Source: Lampris incognitus
Lineage: Eukaryota; Chordata; Actinopteri; Lampriformes; Lampridae
DNA length: 64,000 nucleotides
Assembly (NCBI RefSeq): GCF_029633865.1
Contig: NC_079214.1
Coordinates: forward strand, 32,196,957-32,260,956
Direction of reading: 5' to 3'
Shown: positions 1-10,700 of the stretch, in pieces
How the letters are laid out: every line of letters starts with the position of its first letter
How positions within the stretch are numbered: the stretch's first letter is position 1
Notes under the pieces: generated by a model
The model's input: the letters and a program-made list of their open reading frames with translations, nothing else
Told to the model about the DNA's origin: nothing
The model's database searches: none
Program-made: the position numbers and the translations under genes

Positions 1-1684
1 AGCGTCTAACCTCTCACAAAACTCACCAAATGCATTTTCCTTTGCCTTTGCCACCTCTCTCTTCGCTTTATGCTGCATCTCCTTCTACTCCTGTCTACTT
101 TCTTCATCTCTCTGACTATCCCACTTCCTCTTTGCCAACCTCATCCTCTGTATCCTTTGCTGTACTTCCTCATCCCACCACCAAGTCTTCTTGTCTTCCT
201 TCCTCTGTCCTGATGACATACCAAGTACCTTCCTAGCTGTCTCCCTCACTATTTCTGCAGTGGTTGCCCAGCCATCTGGCAACTCTTCACTACCACCCAG
301 TGCCTGTCTTAACTCCACACAACAGTCTTCCTTCTTCAACTTCCACCATTTGATCCTTGGCTGTGCCTTCACTCTCTTCCTCTTCTTGGTCTCCAAAGTC
401 GTCCTACAGACCACTATTTGATGTTGCCTAGCTACATTCTCCCCTGTTACCACCTTGGAGTCTCCAATCCCTTTCAGATTGCACCTCCTACATAAAATAT
501 AGTCCACTTGTGTGCACTTTCCTCCACTCTTATACGCCACCCTGTGTTCCTCCCTCTTCTTGAAATATTTGATTTTTTTTGTATTTTGATATACTATATT
601 TATCCCCATGGGGAAATTCCTCTCTGCATTTAACCCATCCTAGCTGTGTAGCTAGGAGCAGTGGGCCGCTGCCATGCAGCGCCCGGGGACCAACTCCAGC
701 TCATCTTGCCATGCCTTGCTCAGGGGGCACAGACAGGAGGATTAACGCTAACATGCATGTCTTTTTGATGGTGGGGGAAACCAGAGAACCTAAAGGAAAC
801 CCACTCAGACACAAGGAGAATATACGCAAACTGCATATAGAGGATGACCTGGGATGACCCCCAAGGTCAACCCTGGGGTTCGAACCCAGAACCTTCTTGC
901 TGTGAGGCGACAGTGCTAACCACTGCGCCACCATGCTGATGTATTCACCACAGCCATTTCCATCCTTTTCGCAAAATCCACCACCATCTGTCCTTCCACA
1001 TTTCTCTCCTTGACACCATACCTAGCCATCACCTCCTCATCACCTCTCTTCCATTCACCAACATGCCCATTGAAATCCGCTCCAATCACCACTCTCTCTC
1101 TCCCCTTGGGTACACTCTCCACCTCTTCATCCAACTCACTACAGAACTCTTCTTTCTCTTCCATCTCACACCCAACTTGCGGGGCATATGCACTGATAAC
1201 ATTCATCAACACACCTTCGATTTCCAGCTTCATACTCATCACTCTGTCTGACACCGTCTTCCCCTCCAGCACACTCTCCACACACTTCCTTCAGAATTAT
1301 CCCTACCCCATTTCTCCTCCCATTCGCACCATGGTAGAAGAGTTTGAATCCACCTCCGATGCTTATGGCCTTACTCCCCTTCCACCCGATCTCTTGTACC
1401 TTCCTTCTCTCCATCATATCTGCCAGCTCTCTCCCTTTACCAGCCACAGTGCCAACATTCAAAGTTTCGACTCTGACCTCCACACGCCTACCCTTCCTCC
1501 TCTCCTGCTGCTTCTGGACATGCCTTCCCCCTCTCCTTCTCCTTCGCCCAACAGTAGCATAATTTCCACCCTGCTGGCCAACAGTACCGGTGGTGGTCGT
1601 TGGTAACCCGGGCCTCGACTGATCCGGTATGGAAATCTGTTTATGATCCGCATATTTGATTTAGCAAAGATTTTATGCTGGATG
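1..1684 (-). mobile_element. RTE-clade LINE fragment (endonuclease and linker region), decayed
   Basis: Read on the minus strand, this is homologous to the better preserved RTE copy at 35958-39090 (its 37660-38995 part). Recognisable pieces are the start of an APE-type endonuclease (VETLNVGT..., then FKLFYHGANGRRNGVG) at about 1480-1280, an ISAYAPQVGCEM block and a VVIGADFNGHVG block at about 1200-1060, and a YILCRRCNLKGIGDSK block followed by a linker at 600-85. Frameshifts and a SINE insertion at about 571-938 break the frame. Similarity to the other copy stops at about 1684 on the right. On the left the element runs off the window, so the reverse transcriptase part is not visible. The clade call comes from the RT domain of the sister copy; this copy cannot be active. 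Confidence 0.85.
571..938 (-). mobile_element. tRNA-derived SINE nested in the RTE fragment
   Basis: On the minus strand the unit opens with an A-box-like GTGGCGCAGTGGTTAGCAC near 932-914 and a B-box-like GGTTCGAACCC near 886-876. It continues with a body about gttctccttgtgtctgagtg and a tail near GATGGGTTAAATGCAGAG. The same family occurs on the plus strand at about 35079-35385. The intact RTE copy at 38240 reads straight through (CTTGAAATATGAATTCACC), so the extra DNA here is an insertion. An exact target-site duplication is not clear. Confidence 0.8.
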
Positions 1685-3940
1685 CATCAACACTATTGAT
1701 GTGAATCTACATATTTATGGTAGCCCGAATCAAATATGCTATAGATTTAAATTATATCAAGATGTAGCATACTGCAGCACAAAAATCCACTCTTGGTGCA
1801 ACACCAACCCAGAAATACATCGATCTAACAGAAATACACAGATCTATGCAATACTGCAAGTATTCCCGAATTTGGTGCAAATGCTCCATTTAGTTGTATA
1901 ATATCCAAAACACAAGAGGTGAACAGGAGACGGTTGAAGTAAGTGGCAAGAGTTTGAATCGTTGTTTTGTACTTTTAAGTCAATCAGATTTATTATGTAA
2001 AAGAACATATTATAAATACCATTTGAGACGATTTAAAAAAAACAATATACTGTTATTATACATTCCATTTATATATTGTTTACTTTGTTTATAAAGCTGA
2101 GTGACTTTTGTACTTGGAGGGACATTCTCAAGTCATCTTAATGCAATCCTTGATTCTAACACTGAGCATTAAGATGTCAAACAACACAACCTGTAGCAGG
2201 ATCCCAGAATGTTAGAGGTTCAGAACATCTGTATTTGGTCATGAAACGGAAATACTACACTGAGGAGTACTGCTATAGATTATCCAAGCTTTATCAATAT
2301 AATCCAAGAATAGATGTCAACCCAAATATTTTAGCAAATATTAAACAACAGTTTATATCCATCCATTGTAGCAACATTTGTCAATCCATGATCAATGTTT
2401 AAACTAAATATTTCCCCTAATTTCTAGAACAATAAATAAACTGACCAATACATTAAGCCTGCCACAGAGCTATCCCAGGGTTTTGTGGCAGGTTTTTTTT
2501 TTTTAGTTATACGGCCATTTGTATACTGCTCACTTTGACAAAGACAGCCACAGCCAAAAACCTGCTGCTTGCCTAAAGAGGAGTTTTTGCAGCAACAAAA
2601 GTGATTAATATAAATTCTCCTATATGGATCCTCTAAAGGAGATTTGTCTGCCTTTGACTCTGTCTAAAAGGCTAGCTTTGTAGCTGCCATAGTGCTCTTG
2701 CTTAGCTTTATTAATGATACATTTCTGTTTATTGATTGTAAATACACACACACAAAAAAAAGACAACACAATGTATGTAATGCATGACATGACTAAATTC
2801 CTGCAGAATGAAACATGCAAAGAATGGAATATACTAGTATTCCAGTTTTCTGATTAGAAGGCAGATTTGTCTCAATATTTAGACAAAATGAATATCTGCA
2901 GTAACTTCTATACTGCATGTATATGAGAGGTCAGCATTCAAAAGGTGCCCTGATATTGTCAGGATTGTCATGGTTGTACATTCTAATCACAGCATTCTTC
3001 TTAAAAACATTTAATCTCACAACGCTTTAGAGCATCAAATTACATATATCATTTAGTGTAAACAGAGAAAAAAAATGAGTTCCTTCTCTTGATCACCATA
3101 AATGTGAACAATCAGCAATATATTTTCCTCATGATAAAAAACCGTACTCGTCAAGATTTGATAATACTCCTAAGAAAATAAGTATGGTAGCATATCAGTT
3201 ACAGGCAGAATCTAGCTTCAAATCCAGTGAAACAGGCCCAATGGTTATGAGGAGTCAAGACAGAAAAGTAGTCACAACAGCAAATGCAAAAAATACATCA
3301 GATATGGCAAAAATGACAATATCAAAATGATAAATCCACTTGACTGTTATGATTTTAAAGGCATTGCGGGATTCTACATGGGTATGTAATAAATTTGCTC
3401 TGGTAATAGATAAAACTGAATAAGTTGGCAACCCATCTTCCGCTGAAAAAACGTTTAGGGGCTGTGGATTCAAAACTGGCAATGTTTAACCGTCTCTATA
3501 TGAAACCTGTTGGACATTTCTGGAGTGAAGTAGAGGACAGGGCCGCTATCTGTTTTTGTGTACCATTATAATCTCTATTAAAATTTGTATAATGAACCAG
3601 GTGTCCCCTTCAGCATGGTAGCACATTTGAAAGATCACAGGCCAAGTCTACAAATGATACCAGCTTTACAGCTTTTAACTTGCCAACAAGAGATTATTTT
3701 TGTGTTTTAAGATCTCCATTCAACTCCATTGCAACACAAGGTGGCCTAAGCCCTGACAAGCACCAATCCTGTTTTAGGATGAAGCAAAGTTTTAATAGAC
3801 TTTATTTCTCTGGGTGTAACTGCTATGAAGTGATACACAAGAGGGGAGGGTCCCTGCAGCTTTCCAAAGAAAAATGTCCAAAAAAAGTTGTATTGACAAC
3901 ACTGACTAAAGGCCGAGTAATTTAAACAAAATTAATGAGA
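1685..3940. other. intergenic, no gene recognised
   Basis: AT-rich sequence with only short open frames. No splice-flanked coding exon, known repeat core or RNA gene was recognised. It lies downstream of zdhhc7, between the RTE fragment and the fold-back insertion. Confidence 0.5.
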
Positions 3941-4176
3941 ACATTTACTATCAATCAAAGAAAGTTGAATCAGTTCATCTGCATATGCACACAGAGGCCA
4001 TCTACGTGAAGAGGGAACAACCATCCCTGAAATGGGGGGGGCGGGGCTAAGAGTACATCTGTCGCCATGTTACAATGCTGTGATTGCAACCATTCCCAAT
4101 TGTCTGTGAATAGTACACATGGCCATTGTAACTCTAGTTAATGGTCACACCTATTCGCATATGAAACCAATCGTTG

Positions 4177-6099
4177 AACCCGTTGGTGGACACCAGCAAT
4201 GAGGGAAGCCGTCTGGCTGAAGGAGGCCTTTCGGGCTTGGTTGGCCCAGGGGTCCCCTGAAGCAGCAGACAGGTACCGGGAGGACAGAAGGGCTGCGGCT
4301 TCAGTGGTAGTAGAAGCAAAAACTTGGGTGTGGGAGGAGTTTGGCGAGGCTATGGAGGACTTTCGGTTGGCCTCAAGGAAGTTCTGGCAAACCATCTAGT
4401 GACTCAGGAAGGGGAAGCGGGGTCTGACTCAGGCTGTGTTCAGCCGGGCAGAGGAACTGCTAACCCGGACTGGGGATGTTGTCGGGCGGTGGAAAGAACA
4501 TGTTGAGAAGCTCCTGAACCTGGCTAATATGTCCTCAGTGGAGAAGGTAATCTGAAGACTCGGGGGATGCCCCACCCATATCCCTGGCAGAGGTCTCTGA
4601 GGTAGTTAAGAAGCTCCTTGGTGGCAAGGTGCTGGGTGTGGATGAGATTGGCCCTGAGATGCTGAAGGCTCTGGATATTGATGGGCTGTCTTGGCTGACA
4701 TGCCTCTTCACTGTCACATGGAGGTCAGGGACAGTACCTGTGGAGTGGCAGACTGGGGTGGTGGTTCCCATATTTAAAAAAGGGGACCAGAGGATGTGCT
4801 CCAATTATCAGGGCATAACATTGCTCAGCCTCCATGGAAAAGTCTACTCTAGGGTGTTGGAAAGGAGGTTCCGACCGATTGTCGAACCTCGGTTCCAGGA
4901 GGAACAATGTGGATTCCATACTGACCGTGGAAAAATGGACCAACTCTTTACCCTTAAGGAAGTGCTGAGGGAGGTAGGGGAGTTTGACCAGCCAGTCTAC
5001 ATGTGTTTTGTGGACTTGGAGAAGGCTTACAACCGTGTACCCCAGGGCACTCTGTGGGGGGTACTGCGGGAGTATGGGGTACCGGGGCAGTTGCTACAAG
5101 CCATCTGGTCCTTGTATAACCAAAGTGAGAGCTGTGTCCGCATTCTCGGCACAAAGTCAAACATGTTTTCGGTGGGTGTGGGACTCCGCCAAGGTTGTCC
5201 CTTGTCTCCGATTCTGTTTGTGATATTCATGGACAAGATCTTAAGGCGCAGCCAAGGTGAGGAGTATGTCCATTTTGGGAACCTCAGAATTGCATCTCTG
5301 CTCTACGCAGATGATGTGGTTTTGTTGGATTCATCGGAACGTGACCTACAGCGTGCACTGGGGTGGTTTGCAGCTGAGTGTGAAATGGCCGGGATGAGAG
5401 TCAGCACCTCCAAGTCTGAGGCCATGGTTCTCTACTGGAAAATGGTGGCTTGCTCCTTCCGGATTGGGAACGAGTTTTTGCCTCAAGTGAAGGAGTTCAA
5501 GTATCTCGGGGTCTTATTCACGAGTGAGGGTAGGATGGAGCGGGAGATTGACAGGCGGATTGGTGCAGCATCAGCAGTAATGCGGACATTGTACCGGACC
5601 GTTGTGGTGAAGAAGAAGCTGAGCCAGAGGGCAAAGCTCTCAATTTACCAGTCAATCTTCATTCCAACCCTCGCCTATGGTCATGAGCTTTGTGTAGTGA
5701 CCAAAAGGGTGAGATCGCGGATACAAGCAACTGAAATGAGTTTCCTCCGTAGGGTGTCTGGGCTCAGCCTTTGAGATGGGGTGAGGAGCTCGGAGTAAAG
5801 CCGTTGCTCCTTCGCATAGAAAGGAGCCAGTTGAGGTGGTTCGGACATCTGATTAGGATGCCTCCTGGGCGCCTTCCTTTGGATGTTTTCCAAGCACGTC
5901 CAACTGGGGGGAGACCCCAGGGTAGACCCAGAACTTGCTGGAGGGACTACATGTCCAATCTGATCTGGGAACGCTTTGGGATCCCCCAGGAGGAGCTGGA
6001 GGGCATTGCTGGGGGAGAGGGACGTCTGGAGTGCCCTACTTAGCTTGCTGTCACCGTGACCTGACCCCAGAGAAGCAGCTGATGACGAGATGAGATAAG
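4177..6099 (+). mobile_element. Rex1-like non-LTR retrotransposon, 5' truncated, with TSD
   Basis: Flanked by an 11-bp TSD, ACCAATCGTTG, at 4166-4176 and 6100-6110. The element keeps an RT domain (4629-5774) and a C-terminal domain ending around 6043, but no endonuclease. It ends in an imperfect GATGA-type tandem tail (about 6080-6098). Oligonucleotide-repeat tails of variable sequence are described for Rex1 elements of fish. Shorter 3' ends of the same family lie at 14403-14740 (CATCT tail) and 60855-61005 (ATTC tail), both on the minus strand. The family name is inferred from the protein motifs and tail. Confidence 0.8.
4629..5774 (+). pseudogene. Rex1-like reverse transcriptase ORF (partial, broken)
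   Basis: About 381 codons are open. RT blocks appear in order: GVDEIGPEMLKAL (fingers), VVPIFKKGDQRMCSNYQGI, CFVDLEKAYNRVP (first Asp block), GLRQGCPLSPILF and LLYADDVVLL, the catalytic YADD at about 5304-5315, followed by KEFKYLGVLFTSEG. After RVSGLSL the frame ends at 5774. The expected continuation, [19 protein letters not shown], is found in another frame at 5771-6043. The break is therefore a frameshift with a small deletion next to the expected DRVRSS region. Upstream pieces at 4199-4400 encode the linker before the RT in broken frames. Not a host gene. Confidence 0.85.
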
Positions 6100-6458
6100 A
6101 CCAATCGTTGGTTTCGGTCGTTATGCCACTGTATTGTTTATAAGGGTGGGGATACCTGTTTGGAGTGAAGAGGTCACTTAGACGAGTGATGAAACGTTTC
6201 TCTTAACTGTCCAGGTCAAATAAGGTTGAAATCAAAGAAGGTTGAATCAGTTAATCTGGATACAACGTTTACTGAGATGAGTGATGAAACATATCTGTCA
6301 ACAAACATTGTATCCAGATGAACTGATTCAACTTTCTTTGATTTTCTTATCTGGATTATTGAGCATACATCAAGACATTCTGTCCAGATGAACTGATTCA
6401 CTTTCTTTGATTTTCTTACCTGGACTATTCAGCATGCATAAAGACATTTACTATCAAT

Positions 6459-7605
6459 GTATTAGGAAATCCAAACTCAAATCATTTTTAGCCTTTTCAG
6501 CAGCAAAAATAGTCAAACCTGGATAATTTCTTGGGGGCACACCATAAGTCTGAGATTGTAGAGAAAGCTTGAACAAGAATAAAATGAGGCTCAACTTGGG
6601 GAAAGATGAGGTGGTGAAACTGAGTAATACCAAGGGGACTAACACAAGACTGTTCATTGTCAAAATAAAGAATTAGAATGACAGTAGTCAGCTCCAGTGA
6701 TTCATTATGGTCAGTTCTTGCACTGTCCTCCTTAGGAGTGGTCATAAGAAATAATATAAATAAACATTATCCAGCAGGTTTGATCAAAATATTGATTTTT
6801 AAATGACTTAAGGATTAAAAACCTCAGACCAACAACAATAAACAATTAAATCCTTCCAGATATGCTGTCCTGGAAATTAGAATTGGGTTCATAGTAAACT
6901 GTTGATCCATTAAAAGAAACAGAAAGCCTCATTAACTGGCTGAGATGCTGAATGAATGAGCTGTTCCTCATGCAAATCCAGGAGGCACAGTTCCACTTCC
7001 GATGTGCACGGTGCTCAATTTCAACATTGCTTTTCAACTGTAGTTATATAGTGCGTGTCCTGGAGTCTGACTCTACAGCCTGGATCCACTAGAAATTTGT
7101 CAAGGGCTTCCTATTCAAGTCAATTTGTCTTGTCACAAGTGATGGATAGGATATGCAATTGAGCACAGGAGTACAGCCCACCAAAAATTCTTAAACACTG
7201 CTACTGTATTCAAATTGGACACAGAAGACCCTGTAATAGAGGATATAAGTTCAAACAGCACCTTGGACTGTCTTGCGATGAGCAGATTCATTTTGGGTTC
7301 TGCACTATGTGCTTTACTTAAAAGCATGGAAAGCTACTCTTGTTGGGGAAAAAAACAGTTTTATACTTTTGACTTATTCATGTAGAACAATAACAGTGGT
7401 TCTATATTAATAAGGGTGAGTGAGCGCAAAGTTCCAGTGGTGGTGACATGCTGGTACAGCCTTGCATCCACCTCCTTGTTGCCCAGAGGCAAAAGACAGG
7501 GTTCATGTGTTCATCTTAGCCTGCTACCAAGAGTGAGGGCATTTATAAGCAGTCTTGTTGTTAGGACGGTCAAATGTTGCTGAGCTGTGTTCGTCTGCTC
7601 TGCTC
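6459..7605. other. probable zdhhc7 3' UTR and downstream DNA
   Basis: This follows the zdhhc7 stop codon on the minus strand. No other coding exon was seen. I did not find a clear minus-strand AATAAA close to the stop, so the transcript end is not placed. Confidence 0.3.
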
Positions 7606-7788
7606 TCAGACAGAAAACTCTGCCCCACTGCGCCGACTTTGGGTCAACAGCAGCAGGCGCCGTAGACGCAGGCCTGTGAACGGATTGCACCACAGGAGGG
7701 AAGGCGGGCTCCCAAACACAGCTTTCATTCCCTCCCAGCGCATGCGACGCTCCCATGTGGGCTTCTCGTTTTTAAGACGTTCAATTTC
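7606..7788 (-). CDS. zdhhc7: zdhhc7 coding exon 6 (C-terminus)
   Basis: 183 bp including TGA at 7608-7606. The acceptor is GTCTCCTAG. It encodes [20 protein letters not shown], then [13 protein letters not shown] and the terminal GAEFSV. The open frames on both strands here that do not match this reading are shadows. Confidence 0.93.
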   Translation of the reverse strand, partial: EIERLKNEKPTWERRMRWEGMKAVFGSPPSLLWCNPFTGLRLRRLLLLTQSRRSGAEFSV

Positions 7789-10700
7789 CTAGGAGACAAA
7801 CACTTTTGTAAATGAGAGATTCTCCTTGCCAAGTTTTTTGTTAAATTTCAGTAGCAAATCAAATGTTCAGAATAGGTAAACTTAACTTTAAAGTAAAAAA
7901 AAGAAAAAAGGAAATGATTACATTTTCAGACAAGTGATTAACAAAAACGAAAGTGGGTAATCTGAAAAAAATCAAGAGATTCAAGCTTGAAGATTGGTTA
8001 CATTAATTAAGAGTTCTTCTAATGCAAAGCGATAAAACAGGAATTTGGTGAGATATCAAAGAAAGTTGAATCAGTTCATCTGGACACAACGTTTATTGAC
8101 AGAAACATTTCATCACTCATCGAAGTGACTTCTGTTGTGTCCAGATGAAGTGATTCAATTTTCTTTGATTTTCTTACCTGGATAATTGAGCATGCATAAT
8201 GACACTTGGTGAGATATTTTTAAAAGTGAGCCTCTGTGTATGAAAATTCAAGTCAAATCAATTTTTCAATCATTCATTAACCTTGCTCTGTTTGAAACCT
8301 GTTAAGGGGTAGTGCAGAATTTTTGAAGACCATATCTATTAACTACTCACCACTTATGTTGTCGATCAGTAGATTTCATTTTCAATGGAGTGACACTTGA
8401 TCTAGAACAAGTTTATTTATGTTTGCAAAAAGCCACAGCCTACCAACAATATCATCCATGCCGCTGCAAAGAAAGAATAAAGGTCCAGCAAAAATGAAGG
8501 GATTTATAAGTAAAACGACCAACAATTTGAAATAACGACAATTCGCCACGATAAACTTTCATAGCATTATGTTGGATTTGGGTGAACCTTGGGAGTGTTT
8601 TTTCTAGCTCAACGAGTAAACACGGGGTTCCCATTCTTTTAAGGAAATCTTTTTGCAGGACTTTGAGAACACTTTGCAGGTTTTTTTTTTTAATGACTGT
8701 AAAACTAGTCTATGAATTTATATAATATCCAGGACTCACAGGAACCCTTGTTATTCAACTGACCCTGACTGCAATATAGCCGGATAGCAGGAGCTGTGCG
8801 TCCAGTACTAAGTACAAGATGGATGAATGTGAAAATGAAATCTATTGATCGACAACATCAGTAGCGAATAGAAAATACAAATACCTATGGTGATGCTCAG
8901 CATTAGAAAATGAGTGGTTAGTGAACCATGAGCAATTAGGCTACATTTACGCTGCAGGTCTTGAAGCCTGTCTGAATTTTTTGTTAAAATCTGATCTTTT
9001 GTCTAGGTTTATATTACGCAACCTGTATTTGGACCATGGGTTTACATGGTCAACCATCTTATGTGACACGTATGCACACACAATAACACGTGATGTTGGC
9101 ATAGCAACATAGGCGAGAAACAGATGCCAAACATGGAACCAAGTAAGATGATGTTTATTTCAAAAGGTTTCGATAACGAGATAGCAGACAAGGGCTATTG
9201 GATACATTTCTTTTTGGCATTTGCAGCAATTTCCACCACCTCTGTTGAGAGGAGTATATGGTTGGAGTATATGGTTGGTTTTAAGTGAATAAATAATGTT
9301 TCTGTGCACAGGATGCAACAAGATTGAAATAGAAAGTTGTTAGCGTTTTCCAATACATTACGCATGCACAGTGTATAGAGATTAAACACTACATAACGGG
9401 ACAAAACTTAAATCAATAAATCAAGCAGTAAACAATAATTTTGTACCAACAATATCAAATATGCAATCATATTTTAAGATAGGAACATGCAGACAATCTA
9501 GTGAATTATTATACACAGCGTGTGCTAGCATGTTTGAGTGGTGCGACAGTTATGGCTTCATTTGATGACTCCAGATGGTTCGAAAACTTTTGAAAAGGGA
9601 CACTTTCTGTTGGTGCAGGCACTGTTCTCACGGATCCACTTTCTTGACAAAGCACTTCTTTTCCAATCAGGAAGTCACACGAGGCACTAAGTATGATGTT
9701 TACAATTCATTTCTGGGGGCAAAATCTGACCTGATCAGGTTGGGTGTTAACAATTGGAATTGTATCAGAATTTAATACCACATAAAAAGGAGGCCTGTAT
9801 CCGATCTCACACACACACTTCATAAATAACGCCATTACATTAACAGCTTGCCATCTAGTGAACACTTACCGTTTCATCGTTGCAGATGGAGTGGATCTGC
9901 GTACCGAACATAACTGCTGTGAAGGTGAGGAAGAGCACAGCCTCCAAACAGAGGAAGATCAGCAGTAGTACGGACACCCCTGGTGAAAAATCGCTGCACT
10001 CTGGTTCAAGTAAAGATGCCAGGGACAGGAGGGGGTGCAAAAAAGGATAGAGACAGGATTTTTTTGTGGTAAATCAAACAATTAATGTCACATGGAAACA
10101 CAAGGGAACAAAAAACACTGCAGCAGGGGACAGATCACAAAGACTTATGTGCATAACCTCCTTTTAAAATTTCTTGCTGAATTATGTTATAACAGCACAT
10201 AAGATTGTGTTTTACTAATGCTTGACCATGAAAAAAAATTGTGAATTATTGGCCAGTTTTAAATACCCCCCAAAAAACATCTTAAAGAAAGGATTTTTAA
10301 TTTACAGACAATTTGAATAGGGACTCAAAGACAGGGCATGGGTTGCTAAAAATGTGCCTAGAATCCTTCTTGAGATAACAAGACTCTGAATCCCTACAAT
10401 ATAAATTGGGCTACATATGACAGAGTTACTGGATGATGTGGGGATAGTGAATCAGGAAGTGCAATGGATTAGCAAGGAGGAAGTGAGGGCAGCTATGAAG
10501 AGGAGGAAGAGTAGAAAGGCATTTGGTCCAGATGACATACCTGTGGAGGCATGGAGATGTTTAGCAGAGATGGCAGTGGAGTTTTTAACTAGATTGTTTA
10601 ACACAATCTTAGAAAGTGAAGGGATGCCTGAGGATTTGAGAAGCAGTACACTGGTACTAACTTTTAAGAATAAGGGCGATGTGCAGAACTGTAGCAACTA

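Larger units (their letters stand above)
3956..6443. mobile_element. Penelope-like fold-back insertion, split by a Rex1-like LINE
   Basis: The whole block is flanked by an exact 15-bp direct repeat, ACATTTACTATCAAT, at 3941-3955 and 6444-6458. Removing the LINE at 4177-6099 (and one copy of its TSD) leaves about 555 bp. It starts CAAAGAAAGTTGAATCAG and ends with two near copies of the block GATGAACTGATTCA...TTTGATTTTCTTACCTGGA. The unit AAGAAAGTTGAATCAGTTCATCTG occurs in both orientations, so parts can fold back. Related small insertions lie at 8057-8205 and 28548-28627. The Penelope-like label rests on my memory of teleost element ends, the inverted architecture and the variable TSD length; no ORF of that class is present here. 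Confidence 0.6.

Noticed and set aside
571-938. Functional tRNA gene
   Set aside because: A- and B-box motifs are present, but the unit continues into a SINE body and tail; the same applies to the other tRNA-like heads in this window.
1010-1606. 198-codon plus-strand open frame
   Set aside because: Reverse complement of the RTE endonuclease; no independent support. The plus-strand frames at 37660-38874 are the same case.
6173-6202. Calling a hammerhead ribozyme outright
   Set aside because: GATGAG...GAAAC is present, but the invariant CU before GAUGA is not, and no convincing stem I or II could be drawn by eye; kept only as a hypothesis in the findings.
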